From Oscillospiraceae bacterium (GTDB lineage: Bacteria; Bacillota; Clostridia; Oscillospirales; Oscillospiraceae): 64,000 nucleotides of DNA. Shown piece by piece: positions 55,037 to 64,000 of this stretch. Location: contig CAJTCG010000008.1 of NCBI GenBank assembly GCA_910574635.1, forward strand, positions 62,001 through 126,000. The letters are read 5' to 3'. The notes under the pieces are model-generated. The model was not told where the DNA came from, made no database searches, and saw only the letters and a list, made by a program, of their open reading frames with translations. How positions within the stretch are numbered: the stretch's first letter is position 1; the number at the start of each line of letters is the position of its first letter. Made by a program: the position numbers and the translations under genes.

Positions 55037-56269
55037 ATGGAACAGCACATTTTCGGCGTTGCCGAGGTAAACCAGCTGGTCAAGCTCCTGCTGGACGGCG
55101 AGCCCATGCTCCAGGACGTGTACGTCCGGGGGGAGCTCTCCAATTATAAAATGTATCCCTCCGGCCACCACTATTTCACCTTGAAGGACCCGGAGGGGGC
55201 CCTGCGGTGCGTCATGTTCCGGGGGCAGGCCTCCCGCCTCCGGTTCCGCCCGGAAAACGGCATGAAGGCCATCGCCCAGGGGCGGATCACCGTCTTCCCC
55301 CGGGACGGGGCATACCAGCTCTACTGCAATTCCCTGACTCCCGAGGGGGCGGGGGATCTGGCGGTGGCCTTCGAGCAGCTGAAAGCCAAGCTCTACGCCG
55401 AGGGCCTCTTCGATCCCGCCCACAAAAAGCCCCTGCCGCCCTACCCGGAGCGGATTGCCATCGTTACCTCCTCTGCCGGGGCGGCGGTCCACGACATGAT
55501 CCGCATCCTGCGGCGGCGGTATCCTCTGGCAAAGGCAGTCCTCCTGCCTGTCCGGGTCCAGGGGGCCGAGGCCCCGCCGGAAATCGCCGGGGCCATCCGC
55601 TATGCCAACAAGTGGAAGGTGGGGGACGTGATCATCACGGGCCGGGGCGGCGGGTCCATGGAAGACCTGTGGGCCTTCAACGACGAGCGGGTGGCCCGGG
55701 CCATCTACGACTCGGAGCTGCCCGTCATCTCCGCCGTGGGCCACGAACCGGACGTGACGATTTCCGACTTTGTGGCGGACGCAAGGGCTTCCACGCCCTC
55801 CAACGCGGCGGAGATCGCGGTGCCGGACCAGGAGGCGTTAAAACAGTGGCTGGGCGGCGCGGCCTCCCGGCTGGAGCGGAGTGAAACCGCCCGGCTGGCG
55901 GCCCTCCGGCAGCGGCTGGAAACTTTATCGGAAAAGCGGGTCCTCCGGGATCAGATGGCCTATGTCCAGGACAAGCGGATGGAGCTTCTCCACGTTCAGC
56001 AGCGGCTGGGAGACCTGTCGGCGGGACTGGTGGGCGGGAAGCGGCAGAGGGTTTCCGTCCTGGGGGCGGCGCTGGACGCTATGAGCCCCTTGAAGGTGCT
56101 GGGCCGGGGCTACGCCATGGCCCAGGGGCCGTCGGGGGAGATTCTGCGCTCCTGGCGGGAGGTACGGGCCGGGGAGCGGGTTTCCGTGGCCCTGGGAGAA
56201 GGAGGCTTCCTCTGCACGGTGGAGGAGCCTTATGAAAAGGAGGGAACGGCATGGCCGCAAAAAAGCTGA
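55037..56269 (+). CDS. xseA: Exodeoxyribonuclease VII large subunit
   Basis: A 410-residue protein with an N-terminal OB-fold (VYVRGELSNYKMYPSGHHYF), the catalytic core (IAIVTSSAGAAVHDMIRILR; ITGRGGGSMEDLWAFND; SAVGHEPDVTISDFVADARA), a long coiled coil (about 285-350) and a C-terminal segment (DAMSPLKVLGRGYAM). It degrades single-stranded DNA with XseB, whose gene overlaps its end. Confidence 0.96.
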   Translation: MEQHIFGVAEVNQLVKLLLDGEPMLQDVYVRGELSNYKMYPSGHHYFTLKDPEGALRCVMFRGQASRLRFRPENGMKAIAQGRITVFPRDGAYQLYCNSLTPEGAGDLAVAFEQLKAKLYAEGLFDPAHKKPLPPYPERIAIVTSSAGAAVHDMIRILRRRYPLAKAVLLPVRVQGAEAPPEIAGAIRYANKWKVGDVIITGRGGGSMEDLWAFNDERVARAIYDSELPVISAVGHEPDVTISDFVADARASTPSNAAEIAVPDQEALKQWLGGAASRLERSETARLAALRQRLETLSEKRVLRDQMAYVQDKRMELLHVQQRLGDLSAGLVGGKRQRVSVLGAALDAMSPLKVLGRGYAMAQGPSGEILRSWREVRAGERVSVALGEGGFLCTVEEPYEKEGTAWPQKS

Positions 56270-56490
56270 CCTTTGAACAGCAGATTGCCCGGTTGGAGGA
56301 GATTGTCTCCGCCCTGGAACAGGGGGATGTCCAGCTGGCGGATTCCCTGGCCCTCTTTGAGGAGGGGACAAAGCTTATCGCCGCCTGCACGAAGCAGCTG
56401 GACCAGGCGGAGCAGCAAGTGGTGAAGTTAATGAAGGGCCCCGGCGGCGCGCCCGTCGAGCTGCCCTTTGAAAGTACGGAGGAGGTCTGA
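56251..56490 (+). CDS. xseB: Exodeoxyribonuclease VII small subunit
   Basis: A 79-residue helical protein (FEQQIARLEEIVSALEQGDV, QLADSLALFEEGTKLI) typical of XseB. It starts within the last codons of xseA, so translation is coupled. Confidence 0.95.
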   Translation: MAAKKLTFEQQIARLEEIVSALEQGDVQLADSLALFEEGTKLIAACTKQLDQAEQQVVKLMKGPGGAPVELPFESTEEV

Positions 56491-56493
56491 AGC

Positions 56494-57390
56494 ATGGAGT
56501 TTCAGCGGCAATTGGAGGAAGCCCGGGAGTTGACGGAGGCCCGCCTGCGGACGTTTTTCTCCGGCGGAGGGCTGGAGGAGGCAATGCGCTACAGCCTCCT
56601 GGCCGGGGGCAAGCGCATCCGGCCTATTTTGACCATGAAATTCTGCGAGGCGGCGGGGGGAACCCTGGAAGAGGCACTGGACTTTGGCTGTGGAGTGGAA
56701 ATGCTTCACACCTATTCCCTCATCCATGACGATCTGCCCTGCATGGACAACGACGATCTCCGCCGGGGGATGCCCACCAATCACAAAAAATTCGGCGAAT
56801 GCGTCGCCATCCTGGCGGGGGACGCCCTCCAGGCGGCGGCGTTTCAGACGGTGTTGTCCGCCAAAGGAAAGTGGCGGCACGGCGGAAAGGCGGCTGTGGT
56901 CATGGCGGCGAAGATTCTGGCGGAGGCCGCCGGAGAGACCGGCATGTGCGGCGGGCAGTACTGGGACACCGCGGGCGACGGGCAGCCCCGGACGGCGGAG
57001 GACCTGACGGACATCAACAACAAGAAGACCGGGGCCCTGCTCCGGGCGGCGTGCATGATGGGGATCTGCGCCTCCATGGGCCGCCGGGAGGTGGACGAGA
57101 GCTGCATGGACGCCGCCTGGCATTACGCGACGAACTTGGGGCTGGCCTTCCAGATTCGGGACGATGTTCTGGACGCGGTCTCCACCGCCGAGGAGCTGGG
57201 CAAGCCCGTGGGTTCCGACGCGGCGAACCAAAAGGCCACCTATGTGAACCTGCTGGGGGTGGAAGCCTGTGAGGCGCTGGTGCTGGACTACACCGTCCGG
57301 GCCAAGGAAGCCCTGGACGCCGGCCGCTGGCTGGGGGACACGGCGTTTCTGCGGGAGCTGGCGGACAGCCTGGCGGTGCGCAAAAACTGA
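56494..57390 (+). CDS. ispA: Farnesyl/geranyl diphosphate synthase
   Basis: A 298-residue polyprenyl synthase with both Asp-rich motifs: DDLPCMDNDD (near 85) and QIRDDVLD (near 225), plus GGKRIRP for diphosphate binding. It makes C15 (or C20) prenyl diphosphate for undecaprenyl and quinone synthesis. The xseA-xseB-ispA order is common in Firmicutes. Confidence 0.93.
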   Translation: MEFQRQLEEARELTEARLRTFFSGGGLEEAMRYSLLAGGKRIRPILTMKFCEAAGGTLEEALDFGCGVEMLHTYSLIHDDLPCMDNDDLRRGMPTNHKKFGECVAILAGDALQAAAFQTVLSAKGKWRHGGKAAVVMAAKILAEAAGETGMCGGQYWDTAGDGQPRTAEDLTDINNKKTGALLRAACMMGICASMGRREVDESCMDAAWHYATNLGLAFQIRDDVLDAVSTAEELGKPVGSDAANQKATYVNLLGVEACEALVLDYTVRAKEALDAGRWLGDTAFLRELADSLAVRKN

Positions 57391-57431
57391 GGAGCGTCAT
57401 TCCTGGAAAACTTGATTCCGGGGGGAGAAGT

Positions 57432-58292
57432 GTGGCAAAGAATATTTTGAATTGCCTGGAACGGGGCATGAGCGGCTTTTCCAAGGGCCAGAAGCGCATA
57501 GCCTCCTATATTTTGGAAAACTACGACAAGGCGGCCTTTATGACCGCCAGCCGCCTGGGCATCCTGGCGGGAGTCAGCGAGTCCACGGTGGTGCGCTTTG
57601 CCTCCGAGCTGGGCTATGACGGTTATCCCAGCATGCAGCGGGCCTTACAGGACATGATCCGCAGCCGCCTGACCTCCACCCAGCGCATCCAGGCGGCGGG
57701 GGATATGTATCAAAATGTGCTGCCGGCGGTCATTCAGTCCGACATTGACAAGCTGCGCCAAATGCTCAGCCATGGGAGGCAGGACGAGTTCGACCGGGTG
57801 GTGGACAAGATTATGACCAGCCGTCACGTCTACATTCTGGGCGTCCGGTCCTCCTCCTTCGTGGCGGGATACCTCCATTTTTACATGCACCTGCTGTCGG
57901 AGAATGTGACGCTGATCCAGTCCAACGCGGCGGGGGAGATGTTCGAGCAGATGCTCCGCATGGGGCCCGGGGACGTGCTGATTGCCATCAGCTTTCCCCG
58001 GTACTCCAAGGTCACCATCAACACGGTGAAGTTTGCCCGGGACCGGGGGGCGGAGATCATCGCTATCACGGACAATGAGCTTTCCCCGGTGTATCAGCTC
58101 TCTCAGGCGGCGCTGCTGGCCCCCTGCGAGATGATCTCTTTTGTGGACTCCATGGTGGCGCCGCTGTCTCTCATCAACGCCCTGCTGGTGGCCCTGTCCA
58201 ACCGTTACGGAGCGGACGTCTCCGCCACCTTCGCAGAGCTGGAGGACATTTGGAACGAGTACGGCGTATTTGGGAAGATGGACGATGAGTAA
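57432..58292 (+). CDS. RpiR-family transcriptional regulator (HTH plus SIS)
   Basis: A 286-residue regulator from GTG 57432. An N-terminal RpiR helix-turn-helix (KGQKRIASYILENYDKAAFM, LAGVSESTVVRFASELGYDG) is joined to a C-terminal SIS sugar-phosphate-binding domain (VYILGVRSSSFVAGYLHFYM; GDVLIAISFPRYSKVTIN). The effector is probably a phosphosugar; targets unknown. It overlaps the next gene by eight bases. Confidence 0.9.
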   Translation: MAKNILNCLERGMSGFSKGQKRIASYILENYDKAAFMTASRLGILAGVSESTVVRFASELGYDGYPSMQRALQDMIRSRLTSTQRIQAAGDMYQNVLPAVIQSDIDKLRQMLSHGRQDEFDRVVDKIMTSRHVYILGVRSSSFVAGYLHFYMHLLSENVTLIQSNAAGEMFEQMLRMGPGDVLIAISFPRYSKVTINTVKFARDRGAEIIAITDNELSPVYQLSQAALLAPCEMISFVDSMVAPLSLINALLVALSNRYGADVSATFAELEDIWNEYGVFGKMDDE

Positions 58293-59514
58293 GGAAATCG
58301 TGGTAATCGGCGGCGGTGCCGCCGGGATGATGGCAGCCATATCGGCGGCGGAGCAAGGAGCGTTCGTGACGCTGCTGGAGCCCAACGAACGGCTGGGGAA
58401 AAAACTGAACATCACCGGAAAAGGCCGGTGCAATCTGACGAATAACGCGGGGCCGGAAGAGCTTCTGACGAATATCCCCTGCAATGGGAAATTCCTTTAC
58501 AGTGCCTTTTCCCGCTTCAATGCACAGGATGCTATGGCCTTTTTTGAAGACCTGGGCGTGCCGCTGAAGACGGAACGGGGAAACCGGGTGTTTCCGGTGT
58601 CCGACCGGGCCTTCGATGTCAGCGCCGCCCTGGAGCGGCGGCTGAAAAAACTGCGGGTCCGCGTGGTCCGGGACCGGGCACGGAGCCTGGAAATCGAGGA
58701 CGGCGCGGTCCGGGGCGTCGCCGGGGAGCAGGAGCGCTATCCGGCGGGGGCCATCGTCTTAGCCACCGGCGGGGTATCCTATCCCGCCACCGGCTCTACC
58801 GGCGAGGGCCACCGCTTGGCGGCGGAAGCCGGGCACACGGTAACGCCCCTCCGGGGCTCCCTGGTGCCCTTGAGAGACTTCGGCGTGGGGCGGAGCCTCC
58901 AGGGCCTTAGCCTTCGGAACGTAGGGCTGACGGTCTTTGAGAATAGCAAAAAAATCTATACAGACTTTGGGGAATTGGTGTTCACCCACTTCGGACTCAG
59001 CGGCCCGCTGATTTTGTCGGCCTCCGCCCATATGCGGCGCTTTGGGGAACGGGCGTATCATTTGGAAATTGACTTGAAACCGGCGCTGGATGAAGCCGCT
59101 TTGGACCGGCGGCTGCTGTCGGATTTTGAGAAGTACAGCAATCAGGATTTTTGCAACGCCTTGGACGACCTGCTGCCCAAAAAGCTGATTCCGGAGATTG
59201 TCCAGACCTCGGAAATCGACCCCCGGGAAAAGGTCCGCAGCATTACCCGGGAACAGCGCCGGGGTCTGCTGCGGGTTTTGAAGCATTTCCCCGTGGTTAT
59301 CGCAGGGCCCTGTCCGGTGACGGAGGCTATTGTTACTTCCGGCGGCGTGAAGGTGCGGGAAATTGACCCGGCCACCATGGCGTCGAAATTGATCCGCGGA
59401 CTTTACTTTGCCGGGGAGATCATCGATGTGGACGCCTATACCGGCGGATTTAATCTCCAGATTGCCTGGTCAACCGGGCGGGCCGCCGGGATTTCCGCAG
59501 CCGGCGAAGGTTAG
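58285..59514 (+). CDS. YhiN/HI0933-family flavoprotein
   Basis: A 409-residue FAD-binding protein: VVIGGGAAGMMAAISAAEQG at the N-terminus, NITGKGRCNLTNN, IVLATGGVSYPATGSTGEGH and a C-terminal GLYFAGEIIDVDAYTGGFNL. The family (HI0933/YhiN) has no settled reaction; oxidoreductase activity is assumed. The gene often lies before cmk in Clostridia, as here. Confidence 0.9.
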   Translation: MSKEIVVIGGGAAGMMAAISAAEQGAFVTLLEPNERLGKKLNITGKGRCNLTNNAGPEELLTNIPCNGKFLYSAFSRFNAQDAMAFFEDLGVPLKTERGNRVFPVSDRAFDVSAALERRLKKLRVRVVRDRARSLEIEDGAVRGVAGEQERYPAGAIVLATGGVSYPATGSTGEGHRLAAEAGHTVTPLRGSLVPLRDFGVGRSLQGLSLRNVGLTVFENSKKIYTDFGELVFTHFGLSGPLILSASAHMRRFGERAYHLEIDLKPALDEAALDRRLLSDFEKYSNQDFCNALDDLLPKKLIPEIVQTSEIDPREKVRSITREQRRGLLRVLKHFPVVIAGPCPVTEAIVTSGGVKVREIDPATMASKLIRGLYFAGEIIDVDAYTGGFNLQIAWSTGRAAGISAAGEG

Positions 59515-59526
59515 GAGGATTTCTTT

Positions 59527-60204
59527 ATGAGTATGATACGCGTGGCCGTCGACGGTCCTTCCGGCGCGGGAAAAAGCACCTTGGCCAGAGCCGCCGCCGC
59601 CGCACTGGGTTTTTTATATGTGGATACCGGGGCGATTTACCGGACAGTGGGACTCTCCGTCCGGGACCGGGGAGTAGACCCTGGAGATGAGGCCGCCGTG
59701 GCGGAGATGCTGCCGCCGCTGCGGATAGAGCTCCGGTATGACGGAGAAGGCGGGCAGCGCATGTTTTTAAACGGGCGGGATGTCAGCGGGGAAATTCGGC
59801 TGCCCGAGATTTCCCGGTATGCCTCCGCCGTCTCCGCCCTTCCGGTGGTCCGGGCCTATCTCATGGAAACCCAGCGGGATTTGGCTCGAAAGCATGACGT
59901 GATTATGGATGGCCGGGATATCGGTACCGTGGTCCTGCCGGACGCGGAAGTGAAAGTGTTCTTAACGGCCTCCGCCCAGGCCAGGGCGGAACGCCGCTGC
60001 CGGGAGCTGGAGGAGCGGGGGACCCCCCAGCCCTTTGAGGAGGTTCTCCGGGACATTGAGGATCGGGATTTCCGGGATACCCACCGGGAGGCCGCTCCCC
60101 TGCGCCGGGCGGAGGATGCGGCGCTGCTGGACACCTCGGCGCTGGACTTCCGGCAGAGCCTGGAGGCGCTGCTGGAGATCATTCGGGAAAGGACTGGCCT
60201 ATGA
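59527..60204 (+). CDS. cmk: Cytidylate kinase
   Basis: A 225-residue kinase phosphorylating CMP/dCMP. Walker A is DGPSGAGKSTLAR; VDTGAIYRTVGL, DGRDIGTVVLPDAEVKVFLT and the lid region (DRDFRDTHREAAPLRRAEDA) are typical. It overlaps plsC by four bases. Confidence 0.96.
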   Translation: MSMIRVAVDGPSGAGKSTLARAAAAALGFLYVDTGAIYRTVGLSVRDRGVDPGDEAAVAEMLPPLRIELRYDGEGGQRMFLNGRDVSGEIRLPEISRYASAVSALPVVRAYLMETQRDLARKHDVIMDGRDIGTVVLPDAEVKVFLTASAQARAERRCRELEERGTPQPFEEVLRDIEDRDFRDTHREAAPLRRAEDAALLDTSALDFRQSLEALLEIIRERTGL

Positions 60205-60842
60205 AACCCTTCAACCGCTTGTTCATTTTGATTTACTATGTTGTGGGCTTCGTCGCCCGCGTGCTCCATCCCACCTCTGTAGAGGGTATGGAGAAGCTGC
60301 CGAAAAGCGGGGTGCTCCTCTGTCCGAACCACGCCAGCAACTGGGACCCCATCCTGGTGGCCCTCCGCCTGCCCATCAATTATCGATTGCACATCATGGC
60401 CAAGGAAGAGCTGTTCCAAAATCCCCTCCTGGGCTGGCTGCTGAAAAAGGTGGGGGCGTTCCCTGTCAGCCGGGGGAACAACGACATCAGCACCGTCCGC
60501 ACCGCCATCCAGGTTTTGAAGGAGGGGGACAATCTGCTGATTTTTTCCGAAGGAACGACCATCCGAAACGGGATCGGCTACATAGACGGCCTGCCGCCTC
60601 AGGCCAAGGCGGGTGTTGCCATGATCGGCGTCCGTACAGGAGCTACACTGGTGCCGGTCTTTGTGGACGGGGAGAAGAAGCTGTTCCATAAAACCCGGAT
60701 CATTTTCGGCGACCCTTACGAGCCGCACTACACCGGCCGCCGGGGCACCTCCGAGGAAATGCAGAAAATCGCCGACGACCTGCTGGCGGCGGCTTATGCC
60801 CTGGGCGGTCAGGCCGTGGGAGGGAAGCCGCTGTGCGGGTGA
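60201..60842 (+). CDS. plsC: 1-acyl-sn-glycerol-3-phosphate acyltransferase
   Basis: A 213-residue membrane-associated acyltransferase. The NHASNWDPI box (H-x4-D) is catalytic; FSEGTTIRNG binds the phosphate. It converts lysophosphatidate to phosphatidate in phospholipid synthesis. The cmk-plsC-ispH order is conserved in Clostridia. Confidence 0.93.
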   Translation: MKPFNRLFILIYYVVGFVARVLHPTSVEGMEKLPKSGVLLCPNHASNWDPILVALRLPINYRLHIMAKEELFQNPLLGWLLKKVGAFPVSRGNNDISTVRTAIQVLKEGDNLLIFSEGTTIRNGIGYIDGLPPQAKAGVAMIGVRTGATLVPVFVDGEKKLFHKTRIIFGDPYEPHYTGRRGTSEEMQKIADDLLAAAYALGGQAVGGKPLCG

Positions 60843-62791
60843 CGCTGGCGCAGAGCGCCGGGTTCTGCTACGGCGTCCGCCGGGCGGTGGAGCTGGCCCG
60901 GCAGACCGCGGCGGAGACGGGCCGCTGCTGGATGCTGGGGGATCTCATTCACAATGTCCATGTAGTGGAAGAGCTGAAAAGCATTGGAATTCAAAAGGCC
61001 GAAAGCGTAGAGGCTTTACAGCCTGGCGACACGGTGATTATCCGTTCCCACGGGGAGTCCAAGCAGATTTTGGACTGTTTGGAAGCCCGTGGCGTCCGCT
61101 GTGTGGACGCCACCTGTCCCAATGTCCGCCGCATTCAGATCCTGGCGGCCCAGGCGGAGGAGGAGGGCCGGACTCCCGTCATTATTGGCGACGCGGCCCA
61201 CCCGGAGGTGGCCGGGATCGCCAGCTGGTGCGAGCATCCGTTGATATTCAGCGGTCCGGAAGCGGTGGAAGAATGGCTGAAACAGGACCCAAAAGCCCGG
61301 GAAACGCCGGTGACGGTTGTTGCACAAACAACGTGCATTCGTGAACTTTTTGAAACTTCTTGGAAAATCGTAAAAAAAGAGTGTACAAACGCAAAAAAAT
61401 TTGATACAATATGTACCGCTACGCATAAGCGTCAGTCTGAAGCGGCCATTCTCGCCGCGAAAGCGGACGTCATGGTCGTGGTAGGAGACCGTAAAAGCGC
61501 CAACACCAAACATTTGACGGAAATTTGTAAGGAGAGCTGCTCCCGCGTTGTCCAGATCGAAAATGCGGACGAGCTCCCGCCGGATTTTTTCAGTGGTTGT
61601 TCTGTTGCGGGCCTTACGGCCGGTGCTTCCACGCCAGCGGGCATTATTAAGGAGGTATATGCAGCCATGAGTGAAGAAATCAAAGCGGTGGAGAACAACG
61701 AGGAGTCCTTTGAGGAACTGCTGAACCAGTCCTTCAAAACTTTAAATACAGGAGAGAAGGTAACCGGCATCGTCACCGCCATCACCCCGACGGAGGTGCA
61801 GGTGGATGTGGGCGCCAAGCAGGCGGCCTATATCAAGTTCAGCGAACTGTCCGACGACCCCAACGCGAAGCCTGAGGATGTGGTGAAGGTAGGCGACGAA
61901 ATCGAAACCTACATCGTCCGCGTCAATGATGTGGAGGGCTATGCCGAGCTCTCCAAGAAGCGCCTGGACGCTGTAAAGGCCTGGGAGGATATCGAGCGGG
62001 CCGTGGACGAGAAGACGGTAATGGAAGGCGTTGTCACGGAAGAGAACAAGGGCGGCATCGTGGTGTCCGTCAGGGGTGCGCGGGTGTTCGTTCCCGCCTC
62101 TCAGAGCGGCCAGCCCCGGGGCGCGGATCTCTCCGCCATGAAGGGCCAGAAGGTCCAGCTCCGCATCACAGAGGTCAACCGTGCCCGCCGTCGGGTGGTG
62201 GGCTCTATCCGCTCCGTCTCCGACGAGGCCCGCCGGGCCGCCCAGGAGGAGATTTGGGCCAACATCGAGGTGGGCAAGCGCTACACCGGAACCGTAAAAT
62301 CCATGACCAGCTACGGCGTGTTCGTCGACATCGGCGGCGTGGACGGCATGGTACATATCTCGGAGCTGAGCTGGAGCCGTATCAAGACTCCTTCCGAGGT
62401 GTGCAAGGTGGGCGACACCATGGAGGTTTACGTCATCTCCTTCGACCCCGAGAAGCGGAAGATTTCCCTGGGCGTCAAGGACCACAATGTGGACCCCTGG
62501 CAGGTGTTTATGGACAAGTACGCCGTGGGCGACGTGGCTTCCGTCCGCATCGTAAAGCTGATGACCTTCGGCGCTTTCGCCGAGGTAGTTCCCGGCGTGG
62601 ACGGCTTGATTCACATCTCCCAGATTGCCGATCGCCGCATCGAGAAACCGGAGGACGTGCTGTCCGAGGGTCAGATTGTGGACGCCAAGATCACCGCTGT
62701 GGATGAGGAGCGGAAAAAGATTTCCCTTTCCATCCGCGCCCTGCTGGCCCCCTCTGTGGAGGAAGCCGCGGAGTACGAGGCGGAGGAGTAA
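60833..62791 (+). CDS. ispH: IspH (HMB-PP reductase) fused to ribosomal protein S1
   Basis: A 652-residue bifunctional protein from GTG 60833. Residues 1-280 are IspH, the last MEP-pathway enzyme: iron-sulfur Cys at [20 protein letters not shown] and [16 protein letters not shown], plus the HGE loop (RSHGESKQ). Residues about 290-652 carry four S1 RNA-binding repeats (for example [40 protein letters not shown]). This fusion is known across Clostridia. An internal ATG before [12 protein letters not shown] (near 61,669), behind AAGGAGG, could also yield free S1. Confidence 0.95.
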   Translation: MRVTLAQSAGFCYGVRRAVELARQTAAETGRCWMLGDLIHNVHVVEELKSIGIQKAESVEALQPGDTVIIRSHGESKQILDCLEARGVRCVDATCPNVRRIQILAAQAEEEGRTPVIIGDAAHPEVAGIASWCEHPLIFSGPEAVEEWLKQDPKARETPVTVVAQTTCIRELFETSWKIVKKECTNAKKFDTICTATHKRQSEAAILAAKADVMVVVGDRKSANTKHLTEICKESCSRVVQIENADELPPDFFSGCSVAGLTAGASTPAGIIKEVYAAMSEEIKAVENNEESFEELLNQSFKTLNTGEKVTGIVTAITPTEVQVDVGAKQAAYIKFSELSDDPNAKPEDVVKVGDEIETYIVRVNDVEGYAELSKKRLDAVKAWEDIERAVDEKTVMEGVVTEENKGGIVVSVRGARVFVPASQSGQPRGADLSAMKGQKVQLRITEVNRARRRVVGSIRSVSDEARRAAQEEIWANIEVGKRYTGTVKSMTSYGVFVDIGGVDGMVHISELSWSRIKTPSEVCKVGDTMEVYVISFDPEKRKISLGVKDHNVDPWQVFMDKYAVGDVASVRIVKLMTFGAFAEVVPGVDGLIHISQIADRRIEKPEDVLSEGQIVDAKITAVDEERKKISLSIRALLAPSVEEAAEYEAEE

Positions 62792-62823
62792 GGCCTCACA
62801 AACCGGAAAAATCCCAAGATTTC

Positions 62824-62853
62824 AGAGGCAGGCCTATCGGTCTGCCTCTTTTC
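62824..62853 (+). terminator. Rho-independent terminator after ispH-rpsA
   Basis: AGAGGCAG pairs with CTGCCTCT around a GCCTATCGGT-type loop, followed by TTTTC. Confidence 0.75.
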
Positions 62854-62888
62854 TTCAAAAAACATGTTATTTTTTTCACGTTTTGACG

Positions 62889-62917
62889 TTGCAATATTTT
62901 CCCAGAGATGTTATACT
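62889..62917 (+). promoter_or_regulatory. Promoter of the CoA-transferase gene
   Basis: -35 TTGCAA (62889-62894), 17-bp spacer, -10 TATACT (62912-62917), in an AT-rich gap. The leader is about 80 bases. Confidence 0.75.
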
Positions 62918-63002
62918 ATTGAATAGAAATGTCATACTGCAAAAATTTACCTTTCGCCGCTTGCGAAGAGACAAAAGAAAAAGTTATATGGAGGAATCTG
63001 CT

Positions 63003-64000
63003 ATGAGCTACCAGGAGGAATACCGTCAGAAACTGACTACCGCGGTCGAGGCCGTCAAGGCTGTCAAGTCCGGCGACTGGCTGGATTACGGCTGGACGGT
63101 CTGCTCTCCCAACGCCTTGGACAAGGCCCTGGCTGCCCGCATGGGGGAGTTGAAGGACGTAAACATCCGGGGCGGCATCCTGACCCGCCGTCCCGCCATC
63201 TTTGATGTGCCCGGCGCCGCTGAGCATTTTGCCTGGAATTCCTGGCATATGAGCGGCATTGAGCGGAAGGCCATCAAGGAGGGCTTTGCCTATTATATCC
63301 CCCTGCGTTATTCCGAGCTGCCGGGCTATTACCGGGACTGCATCAAGACCCTGGATGTGGCCATGTTCCAGGTGGCCCCCATGGATGAGCACGGCTGGTT
63401 CAACTTCGGCCCCGGGGGCTCTCATCTGAAGGCGGTGTGCGATTGCGCCAAAACCGTCATCGTTGAGGTCAATCAAAACATGCCCGTGTGCTTGGGCGGC
63501 TTTGAGAACTGCGTACACATCAGCGACGTAGCCATGGTGGTGGAGGGAGAGAACCCTCCCATGGAGATTTTGGGTGGCGCTTCCGCGGCCTCCGAGGTGG
63601 ACCTGGCCGTGGCGAATTTGGTGGTGCCGGAGATCGAGGACGGCGCCTGCCTCCAGCTGGGCATCGGGTCCATGCCCAGCGCCATCGGCAAGATGATTGC
63701 CGAGTCCGATTTGAAGGACCTGGGCGTCCATACCGAAATGTACGTGGACGCCTTTGTAGACATGTCTATGGCGGGCCGCATCACCGGCGCGTGCAAGCCC
63801 TTCGACCGGGGCCGGCAGACCTATGCCTTTGCCGCCGGGACCCAGAAGCTCTATGACTTCTTGAACAACAACCCTGAGTGCATGGCCGCGCCGGTCAGCT
63901 ATGTCAACGACATCGCCCGGGTGTCTCAGATCGAGAAATTTACCTCCATCAACGGAGCGGTGGACATCGACCTCTACGGACAGGTGTCCTCCGAGTCCTC
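63003..64000 (+). CDS. Acyl-CoA:acetate CoA-transferase, butyryl-CoA type (partial)
   Basis: The first 332 codons of an acetyl-CoA hydrolase/transferase family enzyme run off the window edge. ATG 63003 is behind TGGAGG. Seen: [76 protein letters not shown]. The pattern fits butyryl-CoA:acetate or 4-hydroxybutyrate CoA-transferases, consistent with a butyrate producer. The catalytic Glu region may lie beyond the edge, so the substrate cannot be fixed. Confidence 0.88.
   Translation, partial: MSYQEEYRQKLTTAVEAVKAVKSGDWLDYGWTVCSPNALDKALAARMGELKDVNIRGGILTRRPAIFDVPGAAEHFAWNSWHMSGIERKAIKEGFAYYIPLRYSELPGYYRDCIKTLDVAMFQVAPMDEHGWFNFGPGGSHLKAVCDCAKTVIVEVNQNMPVCLGGFENCVHISDVAMVVEGENPPMEILGGASAASEVDLAVANLVVPEIEDGACLQLGIGSMPSAIGKMIAESDLKDLGVHTEMYVDAFVDMSMAGRITGACKPFDRGRQTYAFAAGTQKLYDFLNNNPECMAAPVSYVNDIARVSQIEKFTSINGAVDIDLYGQVSSES

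Overview
This window comes from a high-GC, spore-forming Clostridia chromosome, most like Oscillospiraceae (Flavonifractor, Lawsonibacter, Oscillibacter or Pseudoflavonifractor relatives). The reasons are the complete spoIIIAA-AH operon, spoIIM-xerD, an ispH-rpsA fusion, Firmicutes-type hprK, rapZ, yvcK and whiA, a T-box before tyrS, and a butyrate-type acyl-CoA:acetate CoA-transferase at the right edge. The assignment rests on gene content and order; no database search was possible.

Positions 1 to about 19,930 are the right part of a prophage (or integrated phage-like element), with every gene on the + strand. It opens with a tail or receptor-type protein (DUF6273 plus fibronectin III modules) and small CD1375-family proteins, then a lysis cassette: two small membrane proteins, a three-domain endolysin and a holin, closed by terminators. 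About 15 kb of densely packed small genes follow (5.7-19.9 kb), most of unknown function and many with Cys-rich zinc-ribbon signatures. They include a MazF/PemK-type protein, a helix-turn-helix protein and a complete UDP-galactopyranose mutase. This accessory block is driven by at least three near-identical promoters (5.66, 7.37 and 13.82 kb), each preceded by an AT-rich palindrome and followed by a leader hairpin. A structured, apparently noncoding segment lies at 7.7-7.9 kb. Two small genes carry in-frame TAG codons followed by convincing coding sequence. No integrase, terminase or replication gene is in the window.

From about 20 kb the sequence is host chromosome. It runs tfoX-like gene and tgt; a methyltransferase; rpmB (minus strand); rpmG-secE-nusG-rplK-rplA; hprK-glcK-murB-rapZ-yvcK-whiA (sugar-flux control and cell-wall synthesis); dnaE; a DUF4364 gene; a DUF3048 lipoprotein; a Cys-rich protein; a GNAT acetyltransferase; and an FMN-riboswitch/ribU cassette that is strikingly AT-rich. 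It continues with yajC, a TIGR04086-like membrane protein, spoIIM-xerD, a decayed IS5-type element and other mobile-element debris (42.8-44.5 kb), T-box-tyrS, an ECF sigma factor with a DUF4179-type partner, a small membrane protein/XRE pair, spoIIIAA-AH, an Asp23 family gene, nusB, a divergent XRE locus, xseA-xseB-ispA, an RpiR-family regulator, a YhiN-type flavoprotein, and cmk-plsC-ispH/rpsA. The last gene is a CoA-transferase cut by the window edge.

The most unusual signals are in the phage accessory block: the repeated promoter/palindrome/leader module, whose leader hairpin CCTAC-N6-GTAGG recurs exactly at the promoter of the host tfoX-like gene; the structured RNA-like segment; the two in-frame amber codons; and the phage-borne UDP-galactopyranose mutase.
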